In this document: positions 46,138-56,146 of the stretch, piece after piece
Layout: the number at the start of each line of letters is the position of its first letter
Numbering within the stretch: the stretch's first letter is position 1
NCBI RefSeq assembly: GCF_011745365.1
Contig: NW_024468916.1
Coordinates: 789,630 to 853,629, forward strand
Direction: 5' to 3'
Length of the DNA stretch: 64,000 nt
DNA from: Cryphonectria parasitica EP155
Taxonomy: Eukaryota > Ascomycota > Sordariomycetes > Diaporthales > Cryphonectriaceae
Made by a program: the position numbers and the translations under genes
The notes under the pieces: model-generated
Told to the model about the DNA's origin: nothing
The model's input: only the letters and a program-made list of their open reading frames with translations
Databases searched by the model: none

Positions 46138-47033
46138 TCACCACCGCCAGCCCCGCCCACTTGACCCACTACCGCTATGATGGCCAGACACCCTCGCGCC
46201 GCCCTGCCCAGTGGCCGTATAGTCGAAGCTTTCCCGGCGGCCTCGAGACGGCGCACGCACCTCATATACACCATAGCGATCATCTCCGTACCGCCCGCCG
46301 GCGGGCGCACTCCTGGGCGCACTTGGCACATACGACTCGACCGTTCTGTAGCGACCACCGCCAGAGCTACCACCAGCCGTTCCATACGCGACACGACGGT
46401 CCCGGCTCGAGGAATCGCGGGCTCCAGCGGACGATGCCCTCCGGCCGCCAGAGGAGGTGGCTGAGGAGGTGCGGCCGCGGTGCGTCCCGTAATAGTCCTC
46501 GTGGAAGCGGCTGTTGCTGACGGGTGGTGCGGTTGTGCGGGAGGTCCTTAGAGTGGGGGCGTCCCTGTCTGGGCTGAAGATGCGGTAGAGACTGGACGAG
46601 GAACCAGACCTCTGGCTGCTGGACCCGGACCTGTGGGAGTGCGACGACGACGTCGGCGTAGAAGGGATCGTGGTGACCGTCACCCTGGGCTGCGACGCGA
46701 GTCTCGTGCTGCGGGCCTCGTAGGGTGGGCTGGGAAGGTAATTACCGTGCTGATTCTGAACTGCGTACGTCTGACTGCTGCTGCTAGATCGTTTGTGCTG
46801 CGTGTATGGACTTGAGGTATAGGTCTTTGATGAAGAGTGGACGGGGACAGCAGCAACGTATTTCTCGGCATATACGACTTCGGAACGGCGCGGCGTCCGA
46901 GTCGAGGGCTTCTCCGCTGCCCAGGTCCATTCTGGATGGCGGGAACTGCGGTGCCTGGATCGGAAGCCACCTTCTGGGACACAGCTCACCGAGTCGCTGG
47001 GAGCGAGGGATTCCAGGTCATCATCGTGGTACC
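46138..47033 (-). CDS. Ser/Arg-rich low-complexity protein, 3' exon only
   Basis: A minus-strand frame open from about 47033 to a TGA at 46138 encodes some 297 residues: YHDDDLESLAPSDSVSCVPE, then a Ser/Arg/Tyr-rich chain with repeats such as SHSHRSGSSSQRSGSSSS, ending GHHSGSGSSGRGWRW. There is no in-frame ATG anywhere in this stretch; the frame can only begin upstream. The sequence aacataacag at its 5' border is a fair acceptor (AG at 47034-47035), so a 5' exon should lie above 47050, but I could not fix it among several ATGs there. The composition suggests a disordered protein. Family and function are unknown. Confidence 0.55.
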
Positions 47034-48254
47034 CTGTTATGTTCAATTGTGAGCACTGGCTCGAACTTCATCGCCTGTAGTTGGCTTGCATTGCCAAAAA
47101 AAAAAAAAAAAACCCCCCCCCCGAGATTGCATGTAATGGTGTGACCCAAGAATTGGAAAAGGAGGAGCAGGGACGGCACCAACCCATATTGAACCCATAG
47201 AGTTCCCTCTTGCTGGATAACTAGCACTGTAGTAGTAGTAGGTAGTGGTGGCGGTAACGACAAAGTGGTGATGGTTGCTTTGTGGCTGCAGGACAAACAA
47301 GACCGTTTCTTGTCTCAGAAGAGCAAGACAGATGATGAAAACATGAGATGGAAAACGGCGTCGTGCCACCTTATGACGAGATTCAGGACTATGCACGAAG
47401 CCGAGGACACGGGAACCTGCCGCCTCGTGAAACTGAAAGAACCCAGACAAAAAAGAACTTGTAGAATGTAATGTGCTCCTTTCTCTGCCTGCACGTCTCA
47501 TCCGAGTGGTGGCTAGGTTTAGCAGTAGAAATCTCGCCACAATGCACAGCACAGATGGAGCGACAGGAATCTGCTGTTTCGGCAAATGCCTACGAGGCAA
47601 CCACACCCTGCGACCGCCACCGCCCGGACAACGTAGGTAAATGGCCCACCGAAAATCCTCACCCCCCCATTTCCTCTTTAAGCTTCAGGCTGTCTTTTCT
47701 TTCTCCTTCTGTCATTTGTCGCACGCCCGCTCAACACACCGACTTCTGCAGATCTTCACTAGGAGCTCCCGGACCAACCACTGCGGCGAACCGCGCAAGC
47801 TCGTCGCAGGGGTGAATTCGAAAAGAGTGGGTAACTTTTTTGCCCCGGATGCTCTCCCAGCAAGTGAATGCCTAGCTTTGGTCTTTCTTTTCTTTTTCGT
47901 GGGCGCAGTTTCATGACACTATTGTTGGATCCGCGGGGGCCATCCGAGCGGCCCGTGGATGCTTACTGATGCTCGCTTCAGTGGACAGCACGAGTTGATG
48001 CGACGGGACCGACCACCCCCGTGGCCCATTTTGACGTCAGCTCCAGCTCCCAATTCCTCAGGCTCCCCCAGGCACGCAGCAAGCAGCAGACCTGAGGAGG
48101 GGACAATTCGATCCACACAAAAGAGAAACCCCCATGTTAAGAGTTAGGCCATCAAAGAGGGGGAAAATACTTCCAACACGATCGATGACTTCAGGTAAAC
48201 GAAATTTCTGGCATTGGCTGTTGATCTGTGACGTCCTTTTGGGACGCGCTTCGT
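47034..48254. other. Region holding the undetermined 5' exon of the Ser/Arg-rich gene and the REI1 3' flank
   Basis: About 1.2 kb. A run of 17 A followed by 10 C lies at 47096-47122. Several short frames overlap here without coding signals; one probably contains the missing first exon. Confidence 0.35.
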
Positions 48255-50049
48255 CTACAGAATCTGGTAGTTGTAGTACTTCTGGTGATTGGCCCCCTTG
48301 TTGAGAGACCACTCCATCCGCTTCTGGGCTGCGTGCTCGACCTTGCGGCTGCGCAACTCCGCCTTCTTGACCTCCTTCTTCTTTTTGTCCGAGACGCCTA
48401 ACATGCCGATGCCACCCTCGGCGCGGCTGACCAGCTGCCTGTTCTGATCCCTCTGGCGGCCCCGGTGCACAATCTGCTGGCTGCTACCTTCCTCGCCGTC
48501 CACATCCATCGCATCAGTATCCTCGCCATTCTCGATCGCCAATTGTCGCTGGGCTCGTTCCTCGGGTGTCGGGTAGTCGCGCAGGTTCTGTCGGTAGTAC
48601 TTGTTCAGCGAGCGATGACCCACGGACTTGCCGCTCGGTAGGTGCAGTTCATAGTCGTCATAGAAGACAGCTCGTGTGGGCTTGTGTGAATGCGAGTGGA
48701 AACCATCCTTCTGGCGATGAGGTCTTGAGTCGCTGCGCGAGTGGTGAGGGTGCTTCTCGAGCCGCTCGTACTGGTGGTAGTGGTTCTCGGCAGGCACGGC
48801 AGTCAGGTCGGCAGAGTCTAACGAAGAAGCTGAAGAGTCCGTCTCCCAGCCTTCGTCTCCAGCTTCCTCAACTTCCTCGCCATCTTCATTGGTGACAGTA
48901 GTAGCACGTTTACCGCCCAGCCTGGCACCGCCGTTCGTGACAGACTCGTCATCCGAGTCCATCTCCTCATCACCATCCGAGTATGTGCTCCGGAAATCGT
49001 AAAACTCTCCAATCTCTAGCTGCTCCTCCTCGGTTGTGTAGGGAATCTTGCAGTGGCCCGTGTCTCGCATGTGAGTCTGCACCGCAAAACCGTTGGACTT
49101 GACCTTGCCGCAGTACAGACACTCGTTGAATTCCTGAACCCGCTGTTGCAGAGATCCTAGAAGGCCTTCTACATCCACCAGGTATTGCTTTTCGGGAATG
49201 AACATGCCGTGAGAACGCTCCATGTGGGCGATGTTCGAGGGCACGTCGGATGATTCCAGGTTGCAGAAGAGGCATGACTTAAGCGACAGATTCGGTGGCC
49301 CACCGGACGTCTTGGACGGAACAGGAGTGGCAGAAGAAGACTGCTGCTCACTAGACTCCTCGGACATGGGCTGCTCTTCTTGCTTCTGGGCGTCGATAGA
49401 GGGACCAGGATGGGACGGGCGCTTGACTGGAGAGGGACGCTCCTGTATGCCGGTATTCTTCATACCCTCCACGATGTGACTAAACTCCTCTTCTGCCTCC
49501 GAATCGATGTCTGACCGGTGAGAGGAGGACGGAACGGGTTCGCCCAGGGAGAAGGTGGAGCTGATCATGGAGCTGGCATCGTCGGGGATGACTGCAGCGC
49601 CGTTCTGACCACGCAGCAAGGAAGCCTCCTTAGCCTTGTGCTTTTGGCTGCCAATGTGGTTCTGGTACGAGTTCTCGCTGTAGTAGGTGCGGTGGCACAC
49701 ATTGCACTCTTTCTGCCAACCAGCCCGCTCGGCCTCTGCAGTCGACGTTGCTCTGGCTTGGAGGACTTTTTCTGTGAAGATTTCGGACGAGATTGGAGGA
49801 AGGCTGGCAACTCGACGCTTCAGATTATACCGACTATAAGATAGCATTCCATGTTAGTGCAAGGCTGTAAAGAGAGGTGGGCAAAAAAAGACCACCACCT
49901 GCCCAGAGGACCTACTGCCAGTCGCTCCTCATGTGGCCCTTTTGCAGATCGCTGTTCCGGAAGGCGACCTGACAAGTATTACAGGTATAGGGGTGAGAGG
50001 AGGATGTGTCCTGGGCGGGAGCATCGCGGCTGCCACTTATGGTCGCCAT
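48255..50049 (-). CDS. REI1: Rei1/ZNF622-type C2H2 zinc-finger factor for 60S ribosome maturation
   Basis: Exons 49916-50049 and 48255-49833 give 570 aa. Rei1 acts in the cytosol on pre-60S particles, releasing Arx1 and proofreading the exit tunnel. Four C2H2-type fingers are visible: YTCNTCQVAFRNSDLQKGHM near residue 25, KECNVCHRTYYSENSYQNH, SCLFCNLESSDVPSNIAHM, and ECLYCGKVKSNGFAVQTHM. The 82-nt intron (49834-49915) falls inside finger 1 and restores the family block SDWHRYNLKRRVASLPP. An acidic middle (DGDEEMDSDDESVTNGG) precedes the conserved YELHLPSGKSVGHRSL and KYYRQNL segment. The basic tail (KKKKEVKKAELRSRK) leads to MEWSLNKGANHQKYY, the family C-terminus that enters the exit tunnel. 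Start, splice and end all match the family. Confidence 0.95.
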
Positions 50050-51550
50050 AGTCGGCAGTGTATGTGCAAAAAGACGGTAAAATATCTGCTGGCGCTATTC
50101 AAGATGTCGTGAACAAGATCCAGACAGTGATGATGAAGGAGGGTTGCGGCTCAACGGGGAAGCCGGAATGGGAGCAGTCGAGTGGTAAAAGGAAAATTCA
50201 ATATTCTGGTCTTGGATTAGTAAGGGAAGACTTGCAGACAATTAGGTCAGAAGTGGCGATAATTTCTTGATTTGATCTTTGAGCACCCGCCGCGGCCGTC
50301 TTAGTTTTTGTGGTGGGGAGGCACAAGGCGTGCAGGGAGACAGAGAGAGAGGGGTTTTCAGAGCCGATAAGCGTTGATAAGCCCACGGCGCTCGCCCTGA
50401 CCTACAAAAATACTACCTTAGCAAACCCTCAGGTACCTACTGTAAGCGCACAAGGGTGGGGAGGGGGCATCTGCCGTCAAACTAAGTATAGGCCCTGTCC
50501 ATGACGGGATTTGTCATGGGGGATACAACTACTATTTACGTCTATACCATAGTACAAGTACAACAACCCATCATTCCTTTTGGTTCTTGGATCAGCTCTA
50601 GCCGTAGTGCAGATTGTACACGAAAAGAACACGGAATACAGACGACACCTCGTGGAACGGAAACAACGGGCTTTCCCTCAGAATTAGGAAAATTCTTCTT
50701 TAAGTAGGGAGAGGAATTACCGTAATCTTCTCTCCCAGCTCTTCCGCTAATCGAACCTTGCGGTGAATGGTAATACCATGTATGTTGCCTAACAATGCCC
50801 TGTGGATCCTGTACAGGTTTGGTACTCACCGTTTCATGAATCCCCCGAGGTCATCAAAGGGCAGCAAGTAGGAAATAACAACGTGTATTGCATTGCAATG
50901 GCAGGCAACAGGGACCAAATAGCCCAGTGAATAGGGCATTCCTGTGTAGCTACATAGTTGCTGTACAAGGTTGAAAGAGTAGCCTACCGTGCCTACTATG
51001 GCAGGGGCCAGCCCTAGTCTGGGACCCTGGGCCCTGGGCCCTGGGCTCTGGAAATCTGGAGTAGGAGTCCTAACAGTAGACCTTATTACATAGGATGGCC
51101 TGTGCTTACTGCCGTTGACCAACTCCCACTTCCCAATCCAGCGTCCGACCATCAAGACGAACTTCATTCCTTATGCTCATTCAGACATCCTGACCAGCAT
51201 TTCATTCTTGCCACTTGTGTTGCGGGCAGTGAAGACCATCCCGAGCTAGCGTCTGGTCCCTCCCCTTCCTCCTACGACTTTTCATAGCCATTTCTCGGTA
51301 GATCTGCCGCCCACGTTCCACCGTTGCATCCGTTGGCCTTGTGGCAGCCATTCTCATACCCAAGCAACCTCTCATAGCGCGGACGAAACCCGGCTGCGAC
51401 AGAGTCCACGATCCTTCGTGACCTCGTCTACAGGCCCACCCACTGCGTTCGCATTCCCTGCCCAACTCTCGACCGAACCAAGATCACTTTTGCGAGACCT
51501 CAGCATCCTCTCTATCCGGTACCCAGCCGTTTTCGACGCTCCCCTATGAC
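50050..51550. promoter_or_regulatory. Divergent 1.5-kb region between REI1 and the HECT ligase
   Basis: Both promoters should lie here. A tandem ccctggg array at 51021-51045 forms a G-quadruplex pattern. A two-codon upstream ORF lies directly on the HECT start. Short frames at 50501-51167 show no features. Confidence 0.4.
51021..51045 (+). other. G-quadruplex-type motif
   Basis: Four GGG runs separated by 5, 4 and 4 bases (accct, ccct, ccct). The array is also partly palindromic, so hairpins compete. Confidence 0.6.
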
Positions 51551-51554
51551 ATGA
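51546..51554 (+). promoter_or_regulatory. Minimal upstream ORF overlapping the HECT ligase start
   Basis: ATG ACA TGA at 51546-51554; its stop codon overlaps the main ATG (51551-51553) by two bases. Confidence 0.5.
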
Positions 51555-54500
51555 CGCGAGACACCGGTCGGTCCCTCGATGCCGGGAATGCCAGCCATTC
51601 CATACACCACGATGTCGAGATCGACTTGCTGGCAGGCTTGTGGGAGACCGCACCGTTCGCCCGTCTGCCCTGGGACGCGCCGCCAGAGCTGAAGGCACTC
51701 GTTGAAGACATCGAGAACCCAAAGAGGGTCTACGCTATACATCGCGCCTCCCGCAGGCACGGCTTTCAACAGCTCGTCGAGAGGTTCATCGTCCAGCTGC
51801 GCGAGGGCTGCGGCTCGAACTACTGCTCGACCCCGACCTGTTTCTCCTTCCGCAAGCGAAGCGTCGGCCGCATACCTATACGACGATACAATGTCACCAG
51901 CGCCCGAGTCCTCGCCGTCTATATGGCCAGCCAGGACAACCCGGAGGTTGCCATGTGTCCAGCGCTCAGGGCACCCAAGCTGCCACCAGCCGCCATCGAC
52001 TCTCTCGTTTTCTACCGCAAGCCAAGCGTCCAAGGCGGTCAGGACAAGACACGCTCGCCTGGGAAAGGCCACTCTACCAGTCCTTCCGATCCTGCGTCCA
52101 AGGCCCGACGAGTGAGGGTAAAGGCAAAAATTCATGTGCGGCAGGGTAGTACAGAAGCAGCCACTGCAACGGACAGGCCGAGATCACCATCCCCTCCAGC
52201 AGAAGACGCGCCGGCAGTAGATTCGCCCAAGTTTGATATCATGGAGAGGCACACGGGCAAGGACTACAGGTCCTTTGCCGCCAACATGTTCGGCACAGTT
52301 GCTTTCAAGATGCTGGAGTGGCTGACGCCTAACGCTCTCGAGGACATGCACGAGACCGCCTGTGACCTGCAAAAGGACTCACCTTCTGATGACGAAGCCG
52401 AACTACCAGGACCACCCCGGAGACGGTTTTCTTCCTCGCCGAAACCCTCGACGCGGACACACAGCCCGAAGTCGACAAGAGGAGCGACTGCCAACAAATT
52501 CTCGATCCCAGAGGAGTCAGCATCCCCAGTGACACAAGACACTACCGATGAGAATACAAAAGATCAAGAGACGGAAGGTGCCCTTTCACATGGCCAACAC
52601 CCCTTACCCAATCATCGACCGAGCAGTCTCCGCCGTAATTCCAATACCAGAGTGCGCACGAACTCTGTGACACAGCCAAAGCGGCAAATGTCTATTGATG
52701 CGTATCCGATTGACTCGTTGGCGGAAGACGGTACGAATGGGCTCCGCTCCCCGCGTCAATCAGGAATACAGACGGACAAGACGGCGAGGTCTATCAAGAG
52801 TACGACCCCGAGTCTGCCCCGACCTGTAGCCCAGGTTCCACCCGTCGACTGGTTTGACGATTCTCGTTCTCAGGAATCCTCGCCCCGGCCTACTGAGGAC
52901 AGGAGTCGGGCAACAAGAGACGGATCTCCGGTGCTAGCAAGAACAACCTCTCGGGAGAGGCTCGCGCAGAGGACACCCTCCGAGATATCAACAAGCGAAA
53001 TCTCCGCAGATACCCCAGAACCTGATGTTGAGATCACGTACGACTCTTTCCTTCCGCAAGCCGTCTCTGTCCTTGATCTTGATGTGGTGGACTTCATGTG
53101 CGACGTACTCGATGACGACGGAACTCGTGAACAGAGTCTGTTGGAGCCGGCCAAGGTCGCCAAATCTCTGGTTGGCCCTTCGAAACGGAGGAACAAGCTG
53201 AAGAGGAGGTCGAGAGCTAGAGACATGCCTCGATCCCGCGCTCTGAAGCTGGAGTGGAAGCTCTTCATCGAGCAGAGCCTCTTCTACATCCTCAGTGACC
53301 CTCACGCCCTGATCCGCTCTTTTACGGTCAAAGACGAGCTGGTTGACTCACAGACGCTGTGGTACTGCATGCTCAGGATGACGAGGGTGGCTCCGTCGCT
53401 GGTCTACCACTGCCTCTGGCTGTCTGCTGCCCATCTCTTTGCACCCCCAAAGTCCGTCCAGTCTCTAAGGTCACCCACGGCAAGGTTATTTCCAAGGCAG
53501 GAGCTGTCTCTGTCCAATGATGAAGCAGGTCGCCTCATGTCCATCTGTTTCCATGCCTTGGTCGCAGCAGTACCTGTTGCGTCAGAGAAGGGCCAAATCT
53601 TGGAGATGTCGCGATTACGAGCACAAGGATTGAGCCTGGCTGGGAAGGGCGGTCGCTCTGCGGAGCTGTGTCTTCAATACGACGATGCGTTCTCCCACGA
53701 TTTAGTCATGCGCTTAGCAAGGAGGCTCTTGGCCGCCATCACGACTCGCAGGTATTTCGATGACATGATCGATCAGGAACACGCCTTTGGCGACGAGGCT
53801 ATAGTTCAGCCAGATATCCTGGCGCCTCTATTCAGCCAGCTCGACGCGCTCAGCGAGAGCAACGAGGAAGGCCTTCATGAGACACGCATGTCAACTTTGC
53901 TTCTGGATTGGGCCCGTTGCGTAATGTTCCAGGAGTGGGACGGGAGCCCAGAGGTACCAGGCGACGGTCCTTTTGGTGGAGCTCTAGCACTGATCGCTGC
54001 CATACGTAAGTGCTTGGCTGCTGTTGTTATCGTTGTTGTTTGCTGTTTTATTGTTCCTCTGACTGACGCTGACCGCTATATAGACAAAAAATCTCAGGCC
54101 CTTCGAATCGCGCACAAGCAATTCCAATCCGACTATTTTGCTGACCGGCTCGACAATGTTGAAATGCCTGTGGCGTGGTTATCCTTCACGTCTACCAGAC
54201 AAAGGGCTCACCTGCTAGACTTTCCGTGCATTTTCAACTCCGATACATTGGTGTCGTACTTCCGCGCCATCAATTTCTCCAGGATGAGTCATGCCTTTGA
54301 GGACGCAGCTTCTCTAAAGAGTCGACTGGATCGGCTATTTGACCAACAAACGCTTATATACAACCCCCACCACAAGAACGTGCTACAAGATCTACTCCGC
54401 ACAGCTTCGTCAAGATATCTCATTCTGGACATCGGCCGCAAGACAGTCCTGAGGGACGCATTCGACCAGCTGTGGAGGCGGGAGGAGAGAGAGCTGCTCA

Positions 54501-55582
54501 GACCTCTGAAGGTCCACCTGGGTGAGGACACAGGCGAGGAAGGCTTCGACTCCGGTGGCGTTCAGCAGGAATTCTTTCGCCTTGCTATTGCCGAGGCCTT
54601 GGATCCTGCCTTTGGAGCTTTCACTGTCGATGAACGGAACCGCATGACATGGTTCCAGCCAGGCTCGCTTGAACCGACCTGGAAATTCGAGCTCTTGGGT
54701 CTGCTTGTTAGTCTGGCTGTTTACAACGGCCTGACACTACCCGTCTGCTTCCCTAAAGCTCTGTATCGCAAGCTTCTAGGCGAGCCGGTTACTGATATAC
54801 ATCACATCAATGACGGCTGGCCCCAGATAGCCAGCAGCTTGACGGAGCTGCTAGAGTGGGACGAGTCCAACGGCGCAGTCGAGGATATCTTCGCCGTCAC
54901 CTATGAGTTCTCAACCAGCATGTTCGATGAGCATGTCTCTCGGGAGATGCACTCCACGACGCCTGGCACACAGCCCAATCTGGACGAGTGGCCACAGTTC
55001 CCTTCTCCCAGCCGAGACGGCCCTTCTTCGCTCTCTGCCGACAATCCCGCAGATGCTCCTTATGTCACAAACGCCAACCGCAACGCCTACGTGTCCGATT
55101 ACATCCGCTACATGACGGACGTTTCCGTCAGGCCCCAGTATGAAGCATTCGCGACAGGCTTCCGCTCAATCCTGCACCCCAAGTCGCTCACACTGCTCAC
55201 GCCCGAACTCCTACAGAACCTCGTCGAGGGCGCACAGGAAATCGACATCTCGGAGCTGCGCCGTGCCACCCGCTACGTCGGCTACACGCAGTCCTCGCGC
55301 GCCATCAAGGACTTCTGGGCTATCATCAAGAAGTACGACGACCGCATGAAGCGCAAGCTGCTCGAGTTCGTCACGGCCTCGGACCGCGTCCCTGTCGGCG
55401 GCGTCAAGAACATCCAGTTCGTGGTGCAGAAGAACGGCGAGGAAGAAGGCGAGGGTGGACACTTGCCCACGGCGTATACTTGCTACGGCACCCTCCTGCT
55501 GCCTGAATACCGGGACCGGGAGGTGCTCAGGGAGCGTCTGGGGATGGCGCTCGAGAACGCGCAGGGATTCGGGTTTGCCTGA
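51551..55582 (+). CDS. HUL4: HECT-type E3 ubiquitin ligase, Hul4/UBE3A-like, with N-terminal AZUL finger
   Basis: Exons 51551-54005 and 54084-55582 give 1317 aa. HECT ligases take ubiquitin from an E2 on a catalytic Cys and pass it to substrates. The N-terminal 140 residues match an AZUL zinc finger as in UBE3A: FIVQLREGCGSNYCSTPTCF with C87, C92 and C97, then C136 in VAMCP. A disordered Ser/Pro-rich middle is followed by a helical region (KLEWKLFIEQSLFYILSDPH). The HECT domain occupies about the last 360 residues: VHLGEDTGEEGFDSGGVQQE, then LLGLLVSLAVYNGLTLPVCF and FWAIIKKYDDRMKRKLLEF. The catalytic Cys is C1285 in YTCYGTLLLPEY, and the chain ends ALENAQGFGFA. The intron (54006-54083, 78 nt) is in frame and stop-free, so retention would add 26 hydrophobic residues. 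Naming as Hul4 rests on the HECT tail plus AZUL. Confidence 0.92.
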   Translation: MTRDTGRSLDAGNASHSIHHDVEIDLLAGLWETAPFARLPWDAPPELKALVEDIENPKRVYAIHRASRRHGFQQLVERFIVQLREGCGSNYCSTPTCFSFRKRSVGRIPIRRYNVTSARVLAVYMASQDNPEVAMCPALRAPKLPPAAIDSLVFYRKPSVQGGQDKTRSPGKGHSTSPSDPASKARRVRVKAKIHVRQGSTEAATATDRPRSPSPPAEDAPAVDSPKFDIMERHTGKDYRSFAANMFGTVAFKMLEWLTPNALEDMHETACDLQKDSPSDDEAELPGPPRRRFSSSPKPSTRTHSPKSTRGATANKFSIPEESASPVTQDTTDENTKDQETEGALSHGQHPLPNHRPSSLRRNSNTRVRTNSVTQPKRQMSIDAYPIDSLAEDGTNGLRSPRQSGIQTDKTARSIKSTTPSLPRPVAQVPPVDWFDDSRSQESSPRPTEDRSRATRDGSPVLARTTSRERLAQRTPSEISTSEISADTPEPDVEITYDSFLPQAVSVLDLDVVDFMCDVLDDDGTREQSLLEPAKVAKSLVGPSKRRNKLKRRSRARDMPRSRALKLEWKLFIEQSLFYILSDPHALIRSFTVKDELVDSQTLWYCMLRMTRVAPSLVYHCLWLSAAHLFAPPKSVQSLRSPTARLFPRQELSLSNDEAGRLMSICFHALVAAVPVASEKGQILEMSRLRAQGLSLAGKGGRSAELCLQYDDAFSHDLVMRLARRLLAAITTRRYFDDMIDQEHAFGDEAIVQPDILAPLFSQLDALSESNEEGLHETRMSTLLLDWARCVMFQEWDGSPEVPGDGPFGGALALIAAIRKCLAAVVIVVVCCFIVPLTDADRYIDKKSQALRIAHKQFQSDYFADRLDNVEMPVAWLSFTSTRQRAHLLDFPCIFNSDTLVSYFRAINFSRMSHAFEDAASLKSRLDRLFDQQTLIYNPHHKNVLQDLLRTASSRYLILDIGRKTVLRDAFDQLWRREERELLRPLKVHLGEDTGEEGFDSGGVQQEFFRLAIAEALDPAFGAFTVDERNRMTWFQPGSLEPTWKFELLGLLVSLAVYNGLTLPVCFPKALYRKLLGEPVTDIHHINDGWPQIASSLTELLEWDESNGAVEDIFAVTYEFSTSMFDEHVSREMHSTTPGTQPNLDEWPQFPSPSRDGPSSLSADNPADAPYVTNANRNAYVSDYIRYMTDVSVRPQYEAFATGFRSILHPKSLTLLTPELLQNLVEGAQEIDISELRRATRYVGYTQSSRAIKDFWAIIKKYDDRMKRKLLEFVTASDRVPVGGVKNIQFVVQKNGEEEGEGGHLPTAYTCYGTLLLPEYRDREVLRERLGMALENAQGFGFA

Positions 55583-56146
55583 GGTGGGTGGGCCATGCTT
55601 GCTCAACACTCAAAAAAGACTTGTGCAGTATCTATCATCTCAAATATCTTCCAGCTCCTACGATTCTTGCAAGACATGGGGAAGGGGGAGCTGTTGTACA
55701 TGAAATTTATGTAGTTAACCTTTGTCTAGGCGTAAGCCACAAACCAAGACAAATAGCATCGCGAGGGTATGGCAAGCCTGGGAGTAAATAGGGTCCAAAA
55801 GTCGATGGATGAGCGGTTCCTTTTAAATCCTTTCCGGTCTTTATTTGATGTTCTCTCAAGAAGCGGGCAATACATTCAATTTATTTCTTCTACACATTTC
55901 TGTACAAGATACGCAAACGTCTTTGGCTTGCTCGCCAACGTCAAGGTATCATTTATCCCAAGCATCTCACACACGGAACAGGTCCAATTTGTTCGATTTG
56001 CTCTTGGGTCACCAGAAGAAAGATTGTCTGTACAGTTCATGATGGTTCTATTTTGATTTTGTGGTCACCACTCACTCCTTGTCTATATCAGATCCTGCCT
56101 CTCTCCCTTTTCTCTTACAAAAGAGGGGCTTTTTGGCCATTTATTT
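55583..56146. other. Convergent intergenic region
   Basis: 560 AT-richer bases between the HECT ligase and CCT5 3' ends. No gene is seen. Confidence 0.5.
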
